A DNA stretch of 64,000 bases from an uncultured Peptostreptococcaceae bacterium (GCA_910588185.1 CAJUQR010000001.1:186001-250000), one strand, 5' to 3'. Positions 45,870 through 55,229 are shown, numbered from the stretch's first letter. The notes: generated by a model from the letters alone, not told the origin. A program made the numbers and translations.

Positions 45870-45889
45870 GGCAGATTAATATCTGCCTT
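45868..45889. terminator. Bidirectional terminator between ArsR gene and rlmH
   Basis: Stem AAGGCAGAT (45868-45876) / ATCTGCCTT (45881-45889) followed by TATTTAT; it overlaps both stop-codon regions. Confidence 0.85.
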
Positions 45890-46368
45890 TATTTATGATA
45901 TGCTTCATTTTTTATAATCTTAAATGATCTATATATCTGTTCAAGCAAAATCACTCTCATCATCTGATGAGGAAACGTCATCTTTGAAAATGATAAGCTA
46001 AAATCTGCCCTTTGACTGACTTCCTTACTAAGCCCAAGGCTCCCTCCTATTACAAAAGTTATATCACTTTTGCCCTCTATCGCGAGCCTGTCCACTTTTG
46101 CTGCCAACTCCTCAGAAGAAAGACTCTTTCCGTTTATCTCAAGTGCTATTACATAAGTACCGTCTTTAATATTTTTGAGAATTGTCTGCCCTTCTTCATA
46201 AATCACATTTTTTTCATCTGCTTCAGACGGCTTATCAGCAAGTTTTGTCTCCTTAAGCTGCAATATTTCAAGATCACAATATTTTGATAATCTTTTGCTA
46301 TACTCATCAACAGCGGCAGTCCAATACTTTTCCTTTAACTTTCCTATGCAAACTATTCTTACGCGCAT
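45889..46368 (-). CDS. rlmH: 23S rRNA pseudouridine-1915 N3-methyltransferase
   Basis: 159-aa SPOUT methyltransferase. It starts VRIVCIGKLKEKYWTAAVDEY; the SAM-binding knot is FVIGGSLGLSKEVSQRAD near residue 104, and the C-terminal MTFPHQMMRVILLEQIYRSF is diagnostic. It modifies pseudouridine 1915 in helix 69 of the large ribosomal subunit. It lies 14 bases after walJ, a common pairing in Firmicutes. Confidence 0.96.
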   Translation of the reverse strand: MRVRIVCIGKLKEKYWTAAVDEYSKRLSKYCDLEILQLKETKLADKPSEADEKNVIYEEGQTILKNIKDGTYVIALEINGKSLSSEELAAKVDRLAIEGKSDITFVIGGSLGLSKEVSQRADFSLSFSKMTFPHQMMRVILLEQIYRSFKIIKNEAYHK

Positions 46369-46382
46369 ACGCTCTCCTTCAA

Positions 46383-47204
46383 TTACAAAAATATCAGGTC
46401 TGTCATAATCCCCTTTTCCAGCACATCAAGCAACAAATCTTTACCAACATAATATCCGTCTTCTTCAAGAATATTTCTCACCGTCAAAAATGCCTGCTTA
46501 GGAGTATTATTTTCTTTACTCATGTGTCCCAGCAAAATTCTTGGAGGCTTCTGCTTATTCGAATCTTTCAAAAATTTGCATATACAATTTCCTGCTGCTT
46601 CATTGGAAAGATGTCCTTTGTCGCTTAATATTCTTCTTTTAAGATAATATGGATATTTGCCATAAAGTAAAATATTTTCTTCATGATTTGATTCTATAAC
46701 CAAAAGGTCCGAATCCTTTATTTCCTCTTGTATATCATCTGTTATGCATCCGGTATCAGTAACTATGGCAATTTTTTTATCGTTTCTTTTAAGGGTAAAC
46801 GCCACCGGATCAAGAGCATCATGGGATATGGGAAAAGACTTTACTTCTATATCGCCTATCATAAAAGACTCTTTATTATGTATTTTTACAAGTCTGTCTT
46901 TAGGAAGTCTTTCTGCTTTATCTCCCATTCCCTCCAGCGTTCCGCAAGTAGCGTAACAATTAGAATATACGGCCAGCCTCTGTACCATCTGAGCGCTTCT
47001 TGTATGGTCCCAATGTTCATGGGATAAAACAACCGCATCAATTTTTCGTATACTCATATCAAAAACTCTTAAATTGTCAACAATCTTTTCTCCGCTTATG
47101 CCTGCATCCACTAAAATATTAGTGCTATCACTTTTAACTAAATAACAGTTCCCAGAACTTCCGCTGGAAAACGAACAAAATGCTAAATCCATTCTTATCC
47201 TCAA
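46383..47204 (-). CDS. walJ: Metallo-beta-lactamase fold hydrolase (YycJ/WalJ type)
   Basis: 273-aa MBL-fold protein. CSFSSGSSGNCYLVKSD at the start and LSHEHWDHTRS near residue 60 (HxHxDH) are followed by ISHDA, VTDTGC and the late LLGHMSKENNTP. WalJ/YycJ proteins act in DNA metabolism or coordination of replication and cell-wall signalling. The pairing with rlmH is typical of Firmicutes chromosomes. The walRK genes are not in the window. The first-listed Met at 47204 is followed by a second in-frame Met four codons later. Confidence 0.9.
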   Translation of the reverse strand: MRIRMDLAFCSFSSGSSGNCYLVKSDSTNILVDAGISGEKIVDNLRVFDMSIRKIDAVVLSHEHWDHTRSAQMVQRLAVYSNCYATCGTLEGMGDKAERLPKDRLVKIHNKESFMIGDIEVKSFPISHDALDPVAFTLKRNDKKIAIVTDTGCITDDIQEEIKDSDLLVIESNHEENILLYGKYPYYLKRRILSDKGHLSNEAAGNCICKFLKDSNKQKPPRILLGHMSKENNTPKQAFLTVRNILEEDGYYVGKDLLLDVLEKGIMTDLIFL

Positions 47205-47306
47205 TTCTGTTTCTATTTATTATAATTATAACATCAATGTCAAATTTACGTTGTAAAATTATCCAAAATAAGCCATAATAATATCAAGTTAAAAAGGAGA
47301 ACTAAT

Positions 47307-47861
47307 ATGGATATTTTGAGAATTTATACAGACGGAGGATGCTCCGGCAACCAGGAAAGCAATAATTTTGGCGGTTGGGGCGCTATTTTGGAAATGTCCG
47401 GCCATGAAAAAGAGCTTTGGGGAGGACAAGCAAACACTACTAACAACCGCATGGAACTTACAGCCGTGATAGAAGCTTTTAAGGCTCTAAAAAAAGAAAA
47501 CCTAAATATTCAGGTATTTTCAGACAGTTCTTATGTGACAAACTGCTTCAGAGAAAAGTGGTATGAGTCCTGGGAAAAAAATCGTTGGAGAAATGCTGCC
47601 CGCAAATCTGTAGAAAATCAAGACCTCTGGAAAGAGCTTCTTGTCCTTGTACGTCTTCATAATGTAGAATTTTTCAGAGTAAAAGGTCATGTTAATTTGA
47701 ACAGCAAATCAACCAATTTTGATGCGCTATATGAAAAATTCGTCAATTGGAACGGTTCCGGCTTTTCTTTTGATGACTTTAAATATGTAACAGAGATGAA
47801 CAACAGAGCAGATCGTCTTGCTAATATAGGCATCGACCATATAAAAGAAGAGGCTAATTAA
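47307..47861 (+). CDS. rnhA: Ribonuclease HI
   Basis: 184-aa type 1 RNase H. Catalytic acids are Asp in IYTDGGCSGN (near residue 8), Glu in NNRMELTAVIEA (near 51), Asp in VFSDSSYVTN (near 73), and Asp in NNRADRLANIG (near 172). An insertion (residues ~125-160, NLNSKSTNFDALYEKFVNWN) precedes the last motif and makes it longer than the 155-aa Escherichia coli enzyme. It removes RNA from RNA-DNA hybrids. It overlaps the following phosphoesterase gene by one base (TAATG). Confidence 0.93.
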   Translation: MDILRIYTDGGCSGNQESNNFGGWGAILEMSGHEKELWGGQANTTNNRMELTAVIEAFKALKKENLNIQVFSDSSYVTNCFREKWYESWEKNRWRNAARKSVENQDLWKELLVLVRLHNVEFFRVKGHVNLNSKSTNFDALYEKFVNWNGSGFSFDDFKYVTEMNNRADRLANIGIDHIKEEAN

Positions 47862-48571
47862 TGGCAACATACGTAATATCAGACCTTCACGGTGACTATA
47901 ATGGTTACAAATCTATACTAAAACAAATTACATTTAATAAGAGTGATACTCTCTACATCAACGGAGACGTTTTAGACCGTGGTTCTTATGGTCTAAAAAT
48001 ATTACTTGATATGATGCTCAAACCCAACATCTATCCTATTTTTGGGAACCATGAATATGCTGCATATCAATGTCTCAAATTCTTAATGGAAGAAGTCACA
48101 GAAGATAACATCGAAAAACTCGACGCTGGCTTTTTAGAGGGGTTGCTCGAGTGGCAGAGTATAGGAGGCCAAACTACTATAGATGAATTCCATAAGCTAA
48201 ATCATGACGAGCGTCAAAGTATACTGGATTACCTTGAAGAATTTTCACTATTTGAAACAATAACAGTTGCCGGCAATGATTTTGTTATTGTTCATGCAGG
48301 TCTGGATAATTTTAATAAATCTCGTCCTCTGGAAGATTATGAACTTCATGAACTTATTTTTAAAAGTCCCGACTATGATAAAATATATTTTGACGATAAA
48401 TATCTAGTCACAGGACATCTTCCAACCAGAGTAATAGACAAAAATCCAAAGCCTGATCACATTTATATAAAAAATAACCACATTGCTCTTGATTGCGGCG
48501 CAGGCTTTGGCGGACAAGTAGGTTGTATTTGCCTAGATAATTTTGAAGAATTTTACTCTAAAGATATATAG
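47861..48571 (+). CDS. Metallophosphoesterase (PrpE/serine-threonine phosphatase type)
   Basis: 236-aa calcineurin-like phosphoesterase. Metal motifs are in order: ISDLHGDYNGY, INGDVLDRGSYGLK, IFGNHEYAAYQ, IVHAGLDN and VTGHLPTR. The set GDxHG, GDxxDRG, GNHE matches protein-phosphatase-like members such as PrpE and bis(5'-nucleosyl)-tetraphosphatases. It is coupled to rnhA. A terminator follows. Confidence 0.9.
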   Translation: MATYVISDLHGDYNGYKSILKQITFNKSDTLYINGDVLDRGSYGLKILLDMMLKPNIYPIFGNHEYAAYQCLKFLMEEVTEDNIEKLDAGFLEGLLEWQSIGGQTTIDEFHKLNHDERQSILDYLEEFSLFETITVAGNDFVIVHAGLDNFNKSRPLEDYELHELIFKSPDYDKIYFDDKYLVTGHLPTRVIDKNPKPDHIYIKNNHIALDCGAGFGGQVGCICLDNFEEFYSKDI

Positions 48572-48577
48572 ATAAAC

Positions 48578-48607
48578 AAAAGCGGCTCTTTTTTAAGAGC
48601 CGCTTTT
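48578..48607. terminator. Bidirectional terminator between phosphoesterase and RND genes
   Basis: Stem AAAAGCGGCTCTT (48578-48590) / AAGAGCCGCTTTT (48595-48607) with loop TTTT. Confidence 0.93.
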
Positions 48608-48610
48608 ATA

Positions 48611-51600
48611 TTATTCTACTACCAAATCACTTATATCTACATCTTCTTCTTTAACATGCTTATATTCTTTACCTGTAAACAAATCATAAATTACCGGTAC
48701 TACCAGCAATGTAAGTATAGTTGCATATACAAGGCCTCCTATACATACAAGGGCTATCGGCTGCATCATATCTGTTCCAGCAGTCTTTCCCACTGCCATC
48801 ACAATCAAACCTAATATAGTGGTCAAGCTGGTCATCAAAACCGGTCTCATACGAGTCGCTCCGCCTTCTATTATGGCTTTTCTCTTTTCTACACCTCTCG
48901 CTCTAAGCTGATTTATGTAATCCACCAAAACAATACCGTTATTTACTATAATACCTACCAGCATTACAAGTCCTATCATAGCTACTATGCTTATCTCTTT
49001 ACCAAAAATCAAGAGTGCAAGCAGTCCTCCCGTAAATGCCAGCGGTATGGTGAACATTACTATAAACGGAGATCTAAGCGACTGGAACTGTGCAACCATA
49101 ATCAAATAAACAAACAGAACTCCCAGCGCCATCATCTTGACCAGATCCAACATAGAATCCATAATCATTTCATTTTCTCCGGCAAATTCATATGTAACGC
49201 CTTCCGGCGGTTCATATGCTTTTAAAGCTTCCTGCGCTTTCTCAGTAACAAGTGTTACGTTGTATCCCTCTTCAACTTCACCCTTTACTGTGATAAAGGT
49301 TCTTTGATTTACACGATTTATGGACGGAAGTGTCTCTGTCTCTTTTAATTCTGCAATATCCGAAAGCTTAACAGTATTCTTGTTGCCTTGAGAGTCAGTT
49401 CCCTCAATCACAAGGTTTTTAAGGATTCCCTTAGTTATATTTGCCGCGTTTTTATCAGTCACAACAACTTCATAATTATCGCCTTGCCATGAAAGAGTAG
49501 TAGATGCAGTCTCCGATTTAAGTGCCTGCGAAACCTGCATATATACTTGGGCAACTGTCAGCCCATTTCTCATAGCCTTCTCTTTATCAATAACAAAATG
49601 TATCTCAGGTTCAGCTTCCTGAAGACCATTATCTACAGTTTTAATACCCTCTACATCTTTAAGTTTTTCACCTACATTTTTCGCAGCAGTTTGCAGCATT
49701 CCTATATCATTGCTGTAGATTTCTACCTCTACTCCAGAACCTCCTAGAGCTGAAGTATACGATGTCATAGAAGACGCACTGAGCATTTGTACATTGCAAT
49801 CCAAATCTTTAACCTGCTCATCTATGTCTTTGCAAATTTCTGCTCCGCTTCTGTCAGAAGATTCATCTACCAATACATATAAACTAACTGTATTGCTTGA
49901 AGTCTCTCCTGTAAGCATATTAGATGAAGATAGCATTCCGGCAGCAGTTTTAACACCTTCCACGTTTTCAATGCGTGAAAGTACTATATCTGCCATCTCT
50001 TTTGTATCTTCCAGTTTTGCCTCCTCGTCGTTCATAACCATAGTTCCCGACAATTGAGGCGTTGCCATATCCGGTATAAATATAAATCCTTTAGATATGG
50101 AGGCAACAATACTGAATACCAACAGCCCAAGCGCTGCAATCAAAATCAACGCTTTATGTTTCAAATTCCAGCAGAGAAGTTTCATGTATGTACGCTTAAA
50201 GGCCTTAAAACTTTTCCTTTCAGGTTTTACGCCTTTTTTAAACATCATCGATGACATAGCCGGAACCAATGTAAGTGCAATAATCAAACTTGCAAGCAAT
50301 GAATAAGCTATAGTAAGCGCCATATCCGTAAACAACTGTCTGGTAATTCCCTGAACAAATACAATCGGAGCAAATACGCATACTGTAGTCAATGTAGACG
50401 ATGCAATAGCTGCCGATACCTGCTTAGCGCCTGCAACCGCTGCCTTCTTCGAAGAAACTCCCATTCTGCGCAATCGGAAAATGTTCTCAATTACTACAAT
50501 TGAGTTATCTACCAGCATTCCCACAGACACTGCTAAACCCGAAAGCGAAATCATATTGAGCGTTACCCCTGAAAAATACATAAGCGTAAGCGCAAACATT
50601 ATACTTATCGGTATACTTAAAAGAGTAATAAATGTCGGTCTTATATCTCTCAAGAATGCAAATAATATCAGTATGGCAAATAATGCACCAAAGCCCAAGC
50701 TTTCACCTATGGCTCCTATAATGAGATATATATATTCGCCTTGATCCATCAATGTGGTAAAGGTTAGACCTTCATATTCATTGGTAAGTTCCTCAAATTT
50801 ATCACTTATGTTATTTGAAACAGTGGCTGTCGGGTAATTGGACTGTTTTGAGAAAGTAAGAGCAATACCCGGCTGACCGTTGACACTTGCATACACCGCA
50901 TCGCTATTATCGGCAATAAATACATCTGCTACATCACTTAAATGTATATCTCCTATGCCTTCAACATTAAATAAAAATTGATTTTCTATATCCTCAAGTG
51001 ATGTAAACTCATCGCCTACACTTACTAAATATCTGGCTCCATCTTCTTGAATATATCCTGCAGGCATGGAAAAATTCTGACCTTGAAGAACTCCTGATAC
51101 CATATCCATGGTAATCATTGAGCCTAAATCAGCTTTTGCTAAAGCTGCATTCCCTGCTGAATTTACTTGTGCCATAGCGCTGTTTAAACTGCTCTTCTGA
51201 CTTATTAGCTGACTTTGTGCTGACTCAAGCTGTGAATAAGCCTCGTCAAGAGAATCTTGTGCAGTATATGTTCCTCTCTCTGCTTCTCTATAAGCTTCTT
51301 TTAGCTGAGCAACCTGTTCATCAGCAGTTTTACTGTCAGCCATCATAGTAGCCAGCTCTATGTTCACATCTTTTAATTGCTGTTGCAATTCTGTATTTGT
51401 AGGCGCCATGCTAAGCTGTGCCTCTATTGCGGCTTTTTTATATTCAAGCACATTAATCTGTGTCGCAAAAGAACTTGCTTGTGCTACTGCCGCATCAAGC
51501 TCTGCACTGACAGAAGATAATTGATCATATGTCTGCTCTTTAGTCTTATCCAGCTCTTTTTTAGCATCTGCAAGTTGTGATTCAGCTTTTTTAATCTCAG

Positions 51601-52252
51601 TCATCCCCGTATTAATCTGAGCTTTTGCATCTGCAAGAGAACTGTTTGCCTTATTTAAAAGTCTGGTATTCAGCTCTTCTATTTTATCTTCATTTATGGC
51701 CACATTTACCTTTGACTCTACCAAGCCTCCTGTACTGATGCTTGCGACTCCTGTCGTTCCCTCAAGTTCAGTAATCAAAGTATCTTTTACAAATGTGGAC
51801 AGTTTATCTACGTCATATCCTTCTCTGTCAACCGCAGCAACCCTTATAGGCATCATATTAGGGTTGATTTTCATTATGTACGGTGAACCTATAGAGTCAT
51901 CCCAAGACCCCTCTACCAAATCTACGCTCTGCAATATATTTACCACAGCAGCATCCATACTTGTATCTGTTTCAAATTCCAACACTACAAGTGAATAGTT
52001 AGCTCCCGATATAGATTGTATATTTTTTAAGTTTTCTGTAGTGGCAAGCCCCTGTTCTAGCGGCTTAGTAACCCCAGCCTCGACTTCTTCCGGTGTTGCT
52101 CCGGGATATGTAGTCATAACAACAACATACGGCAAATCTATGCTAGGCATTAAGTCTGGTGTCATCCCAAGCAAAGATACTATTCCAAGTGCTATTATAA
52201 TAATTACTACGACAAAAACTGTCATCGGCTTTTTTACGCTGTATTTTGGCAT
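48611..52252 (-). CDS. RND-superfamily exporter with coiled-coil insertion
   Basis: 1213-aa AcrB-type protein with 12 predicted helices and two large extracytoplasmic loops. The start MPKYSVKKPMTVFVVVIIII and PYVVVMTTYPGATPEEVEAG are typical. Helix 4 carries the proton-relay Asp region (LSGLAVSVGMLVDNSIVVIEN), and the second half has LVMLVGIIVNNGIVLVDYIN. Residues ~195-375, in the first porter loop, form a long Ala/Gln/Leu-rich coiled coil (for example KKAESQLADAKKELDKTKE) absent from standard AcrB. No separate membrane-fusion partner gene is adjacent. It is preceded by the second copy of the conserved upstream element. The substrate is unknown; drug or lipid export is possible. Confidence 0.9.
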   Translation of the reverse strand: MPKYSVKKPMTVFVVVIIIIALGIVSLLGMTPDLMPSIDLPYVVVMTTYPGATPEEVEAGVTKPLEQGLATTENLKNIQSISGANYSLVVLEFETDTSMDAAVVNILQSVDLVEGSWDDSIGSPYIMKINPNMMPIRVAAVDREGYDVDKLSTFVKDTLITELEGTTGVASISTGGLVESKVNVAINEDKIEELNTRLLNKANSSLADAKAQINTGMTEIKKAESQLADAKKELDKTKEQTYDQLSSVSAELDAAVAQASSFATQINVLEYKKAAIEAQLSMAPTNTELQQQLKDVNIELATMMADSKTADEQVAQLKEAYREAERGTYTAQDSLDEAYSQLESAQSQLISQKSSLNSAMAQVNSAGNAALAKADLGSMITMDMVSGVLQGQNFSMPAGYIQEDGARYLVSVGDEFTSLEDIENQFLFNVEGIGDIHLSDVADVFIADNSDAVYASVNGQPGIALTFSKQSNYPTATVSNNISDKFEELTNEYEGLTFTTLMDQGEYIYLIIGAIGESLGFGALFAILILFAFLRDIRPTFITLLSIPISIMFALTLMYFSGVTLNMISLSGLAVSVGMLVDNSIVVIENIFRLRRMGVSSKKAAVAGAKQVSAAIASSTLTTVCVFAPIVFVQGITRQLFTDMALTIAYSLLASLIIALTLVPAMSSMMFKKGVKPERKSFKAFKRTYMKLLCWNLKHKALILIAALGLLVFSIVASISKGFIFIPDMATPQLSGTMVMNDEEAKLEDTKEMADIVLSRIENVEGVKTAAGMLSSSNMLTGETSSNTVSLYVLVDESSDRSGAEICKDIDEQVKDLDCNVQMLSASSMTSYTSALGGSGVEVEIYSNDIGMLQTAAKNVGEKLKDVEGIKTVDNGLQEAEPEIHFVIDKEKAMRNGLTVAQVYMQVSQALKSETASTTLSWQGDNYEVVVTDKNAANITKGILKNLVIEGTDSQGNKNTVKLSDIAELKETETLPSINRVNQRTFITVKGEVEEGYNVTLVTEKAQEALKAYEPPEGVTYEFAGENEMIMDSMLDLVKMMALGVLFVYLIMVAQFQSLRSPFIVMFTIPLAFTGGLLALLIFGKEISIVAMIGLVMLVGIIVNNGIVLVDYINQLRARGVEKRKAIIEGGATRMRPVLMTSLTTILGLIVMAVGKTAGTDMMQPIALVCIGGLVYATILTLLVVPVIYDLFTGKEYKHVKEEDVDISDLVVE

Positions 52253-52324
52253 TCCCTTTCTAGTCCCCCTAATTAGTGTAAGTATTCCTGAAAATTTATT
52301 TGATTTTTATCTTTGGCTATATTA

Positions 52325-52560
52325 TTGTGTCAACAAAATTATTACGTTGACAAAAGTTCTTATTTCGCAAAAGTTTTTGCAACATTTTAGTCATTTTGTT
52401 GACTTGTAAACGTAAATTTTCTAATGTTTGTCAACTGTCACGCTTATTTCGACAAATTTCGACGTAATTTAAAGTGAAGTGTTGTAAAAATCCACAAAGT
52501 TTTTGCTTTTTTACAACCACCATCAAAAATAACTGTCACCTGTTATAAACCAGCCGCAAA
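52325..52560 (-). repeat. GTCAAC-rich block, copy 2
   Basis: Minus strand aligns with 4780-4985: GTCGAAATTTGTCGAA, TGACA, AGTCAACAAAA, AAAATGTTGCAAAAA and TTTTGTCAACG occur in the same order and at similar spacing. It lies between the palindromic element and the RND gene start, the same arrangement as copy 1. No coding frame. Confidence 0.75.
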
Positions 52561-52573
52561 AACATTTGTAGTT

Positions 52574-52667
52574 ATTATACCATAGCAGCAAGGATATATT
52601 GCTATGATTCAATGAACGCTTCCTTGCGGCAACGCCGTAAATATAATCGTGCGTTCATTATACCATA
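52574..52667 (-). repeat. Structured palindromic repeat, distant copy
   Basis: 94-bp copy bounded by TATGGTATAAT on the minus strand. Stem 1 is AATGAACGC / GCGTTCATT, hairpin 2 CGGC-GTT-GCCG, hairpin 3 CATAGC / GCTATG, and the pseudoknot CAAGGA / TCCTTG. All pairs are kept relative to copies A and B despite base changes. Confidence 0.85.
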
Positions 52668-52734
52668 AAATTATATACAATTCTATTTTATTATCACAAA
52701 TTCAGGGTATAATATAGTTAAACATTGTAAAAAA

Positions 52735-53052
52735 ATGGAGGAGTATAAAATGGTCACAACAGTAACAAAAGACAATTTTGATAAAGAAATTTTAAATGCA
52801 GAAGAAACCGTAATCGTTGATTTTTGGGCGGCTTGGTGCATGCCTTGTAAGATGCTTACACCTATCATAGACGCTGTAGCAGAAGAACGTAAAGATATTA
52901 AAGTATGTAAAATAAACATAGACGAAGAACAAGAATTGGCAATACGTTTTGGCGTAATGAGTATCCCAACTCTCATAGTATTCAAAGATGGGGAAGTTGC
53001 AAACAAATCTGTAGGGCTTATTTCAAAAGATGACGTTCTGGCTTTGTTATAA
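52735..53052 (+). CDS. trxA: Thioredoxin (WCMPC active site)
   Basis: 105-aa thioredoxin fold. The active site is WAAWCMPCKML, with Met in the place of Gly in the usual WCGPC; cis-Pro is in MSIPTLIVFKDG. Non-Gly dipeptides occur in thioredoxins of amino-acid-fermenting Clostridia. It reduces protein disulfides in the cytosol. It is probably monocistronic: a TATAAT at 52708-52713 precedes it and 83 bases separate it from the PepSY gene. I see no thioredoxin reductase gene in the window. Confidence 0.92.
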   Translation: MEEYKMVTTVTKDNFDKEILNAEETVIVDFWAAWCMPCKMLTPIIDAVAEERKDIKVCKINIDEEQELAIRFGVMSIPTLIVFKDGEVANKSVGLISKDDVLALL

Positions 53053-53135
53053 TCAACAAATTCAGCTTTAATCTTAATTTTTCTTTCTTTGTGAAAACAA
53101 TAAGTCCATATAAAATATCATAAAGGAGAAATTAA

Positions 53136-53771
53136 ATGAAAAACATAAAATCAATGTTATCATCGCCTACTCGAATTATCCTATTTTCGATAGTTGTTAT
53201 TTTACTCGTATGCCTTATAGGGTTTTCAATAGTATCGGCGATTAATTCCATTTCTAACAACAAAGGTATCGGTCTTGAAAAAGCTACAGAAATAGCTATA
53301 CAAAATGCCGGTCTTAATCAATCTGATGTTAAAGGTCTAAAAGGCAGCTATGACCGTGATGATTCTTTAGAATGTTATGAAATCGAATTTTTTGCAAACG
53401 GGTTTGAATATGATTATACTATCTCCGCCGACGACGGCACGATACTAAAAGCCGAAAAAGAACTTACTGACAAAATAAGCGGCAATTCATCTAACCAAGC
53501 ACCGTCTGATACAGATATGTCTCAAGGGCAAACGGGAAATTCCACTGACAACTCCCAATATATAAGTGCAGAAAAAGCAAAAGAAATTGCACTGAATCAT
53601 TCAAATCTTAATTCTTCTTCTGTTACATTCACAAAAACAGAGATGGATACTGAACATGGAATTCATGTATATGAAATAGAATTTGTTGTAGATTCAATAG
53701 AATATGACTACGAAATTAATGCGTTGACAGGCAATATCATAAAATTTGACAAAGAAAATATTCACCATTAG
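53136..53771 (+). CDS. Membrane-anchored protein with two PepSY domains
   Basis: 211 aa. An N-terminal helix (IILFSIVVILLVCLIGFSIV, residues 11-30) anchors an extracellular part. Two similar ~70-residue PepSY repeats follow: LEKATEIAIQNAGLNQSDV...YEIEFFANGFEYDYTISADDG and ISAEKAKEIALNHSNLNSSSV...YEIEFVVDSIEYDYEINALTG. A Ser/Gln/Asn-rich linker lies between them. PepSY domains are thought to inhibit or modulate proteases; the function here is unknown. Confidence 0.87.
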   Translation: MKNIKSMLSSPTRIILFSIVVILLVCLIGFSIVSAINSISNNKGIGLEKATEIAIQNAGLNQSDVKGLKGSYDRDDSLECYEIEFFANGFEYDYTISADDGTILKAEKELTDKISGNSSNQAPSDTDMSQGQTGNSTDNSQYISAEKAKEIALNHSNLNSSSVTFTKTEMDTEHGIHVYEIEFVVDSIEYDYEINALTGNIIKFDKENIHH

Positions 53772-53795
53772 TAAATAGTTATTTGAGCAAAAATA

Positions 53796-53817
53796 AAACC
53801 GGGTCATGACCCGGTTT
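53796..53817. terminator. Bidirectional terminator between PepSY and CoA-transferase genes
   Basis: Perfect 22-base palindrome: AAACCGGGTCA followed by its complement TGACCCGGTTT, flanked by A-rich and T-rich tails. Confidence 0.92.
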
Positions 53818-53821
53818 ATTT

Positions 53822-55177
53822 TTATAACAATTTACTTGTGTTTTTCCAAATTCCCATCTTCTCTGCTTCTTTAATAAGTCCATCTCTAAAGTCAGGATGA
53901 GCAATTCCAATGAGCAATTCTGCTCTTTGCCATGTAGTTTTACCTTTAAGGTCTGCTGCTCCATATTCAGTTACGATAAAATTCGTAGCAGTCCTTGGAG
54001 TAGTCACAATAGCGCCTTTAGCCAATCCTGAGGAAATTAATGACTCAACCTGACCTTCTGCATTTACTCTTGTGGATGGTGTACAGAGGAAACTCTGTCC
54101 GCCTTTTGATTGGAAAGCACCAAGAACAAAATCAAGCTGACCTCCAGTTCCACTTATTTGCTGGTGTCCCGCTGATTCAGAACAAACCTGTCCATACAAA
54201 TCTACTTGAATACAGCTATTGACTGACACAAAATTCTCTATTTGAGAAATAGTCGCAATAGAATTGACATAATCTACCGGCGCATTACAGCAAATAGGAT
54301 TATCATCTATAAAGTCATAAAGCCTTTTACTTCCTCCTGCAAAAGTATAAACAGCCTTTCCTTTGTCTATAGGCTTATTTCCGGTAAGCTTTCCTGCCTC
54401 AAATAAATCCACATAAGCATCTGTAAACATTTCTGTATGTGCATTTATATTTCTTAAATCAGAATCTGCAATCATCTGGCCTATACAAAGTGGCAAACTT
54501 CCTATTCCAAGCTGAAGAGTGCTATGACTTCTGACTTTTTCAACTACGTGTGCCGCAATTTTCTTGTCAATTTCAGATGGCTCTTTTGTAGGCAATTCCG
54601 CAAGCGGACTGTTGCTTCCTTCAACAACATAATCCACGCCGAAAAGATTAAGCTGAGTTTGATAGCCATGTGCTATAGGCATATTTTCATTGACTTCAAC
54701 TATTATCTTTTTTGCTGATTTAATAACACCCCACATATCTGCAACTTGTGGTCCAAGATTGAAATTGCCGTGCTCATCCATAGGCGCTACCTGAAACATT
54801 GCTACATCTATGTCATTATTATTATTAATCCAATAATATGGCAGCTCGCAAAACATCATCGGCATATACCAACAACGTCCAGCCTTAGACATTGCCCTGT
54901 CGTTGCCGCTGAAATGTGCTGATGCAAACCTAACCTGATCATTGCTGCTGGTAGCTAAATAAGTCTCAAATGGTTTTTGACGTATTGTTACGGTGCTAAG
55001 AACTGTTATGTCTTTAAGTTCATCGGCACGTTTTGCAATGGCTCTATCAATATCTACAATGGAACCACAGCCCAATCCAAAATGAAGTCTATCCCCGGTT
55101 TTTACCATAGCTGCCGCTTGTTCTGCAGTAATTAACTTCTTTTTATATTCATCCTTCAAACTAGCTATTTTGTACAT
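53822..55177 (-). CDS. Acetyl-CoA hydrolase/transferase family CoA-transferase
   Basis: 451-aa family I-like CoA-transferase (Cat2/AbfT group). GDRLHFGLGCGSIVDID lies near the start; the catalytic Glu is probably in NAHTEMFTDAYVDLF near residue 243; the oxyanion loop is SGTGGQLDFVLGAF near 345. It swaps CoA between acetate and butyrate or 4-hydroxybutyrate. With butyrate kinase at 14.7 kb it suggests butyrate formation; exact acids cannot be read. A sigma-A promoter (-10 TATAAT, plus 55239-55244) and a Rex-like operator precede it. Confidence 0.9.
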   Translation of the reverse strand: MYKIASLKDEYKKKLITAEQAAAMVKTGDRLHFGLGCGSIVDIDRAIAKRADELKDITVLSTVTIRQKPFETYLATSSNDQVRFASAHFSGNDRAMSKAGRCWYMPMMFCELPYYWINNNNDIDVAMFQVAPMDEHGNFNLGPQVADMWGVIKSAKKIIVEVNENMPIAHGYQTQLNLFGVDYVVEGSNSPLAELPTKEPSEIDKKIAAHVVEKVRSHSTLQLGIGSLPLCIGQMIADSDLRNINAHTEMFTDAYVDLFEAGKLTGNKPIDKGKAVYTFAGGSKRLYDFIDDNPICCNAPVDYVNSIATISQIENFVSVNSCIQVDLYGQVCSESAGHQQISGTGGQLDFVLGAFQSKGGQSFLCTPSTRVNAEGQVESLISSGLAKGAIVTTPRTATNFIVTEYGAADLKGKTTWQRAELLIGIAHPDFRDGLIKEAEKMGIWKNTSKLL

Positions 55178-55211
55178 TAATTACTCCTTTTAATTGTTTT
55201 TTGCTTTTATA

Positions 55212-55229
55212 TTGTTACCTTTTTAACAA
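55212..55229 (-). promoter_or_regulatory. Rex-like operator before the CoA-transferase gene
   Basis: TTGTTACCTTTTTAACAA on the plus strand, or TTGTTAAAAAGGTAACAA in transcript sense. It differs at one position from the Rex consensus TTGTTAA-N4-TTAACAA. It lies just downstream of the -10 element, where a redox repressor would block transcription. Confidence 0.7.
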
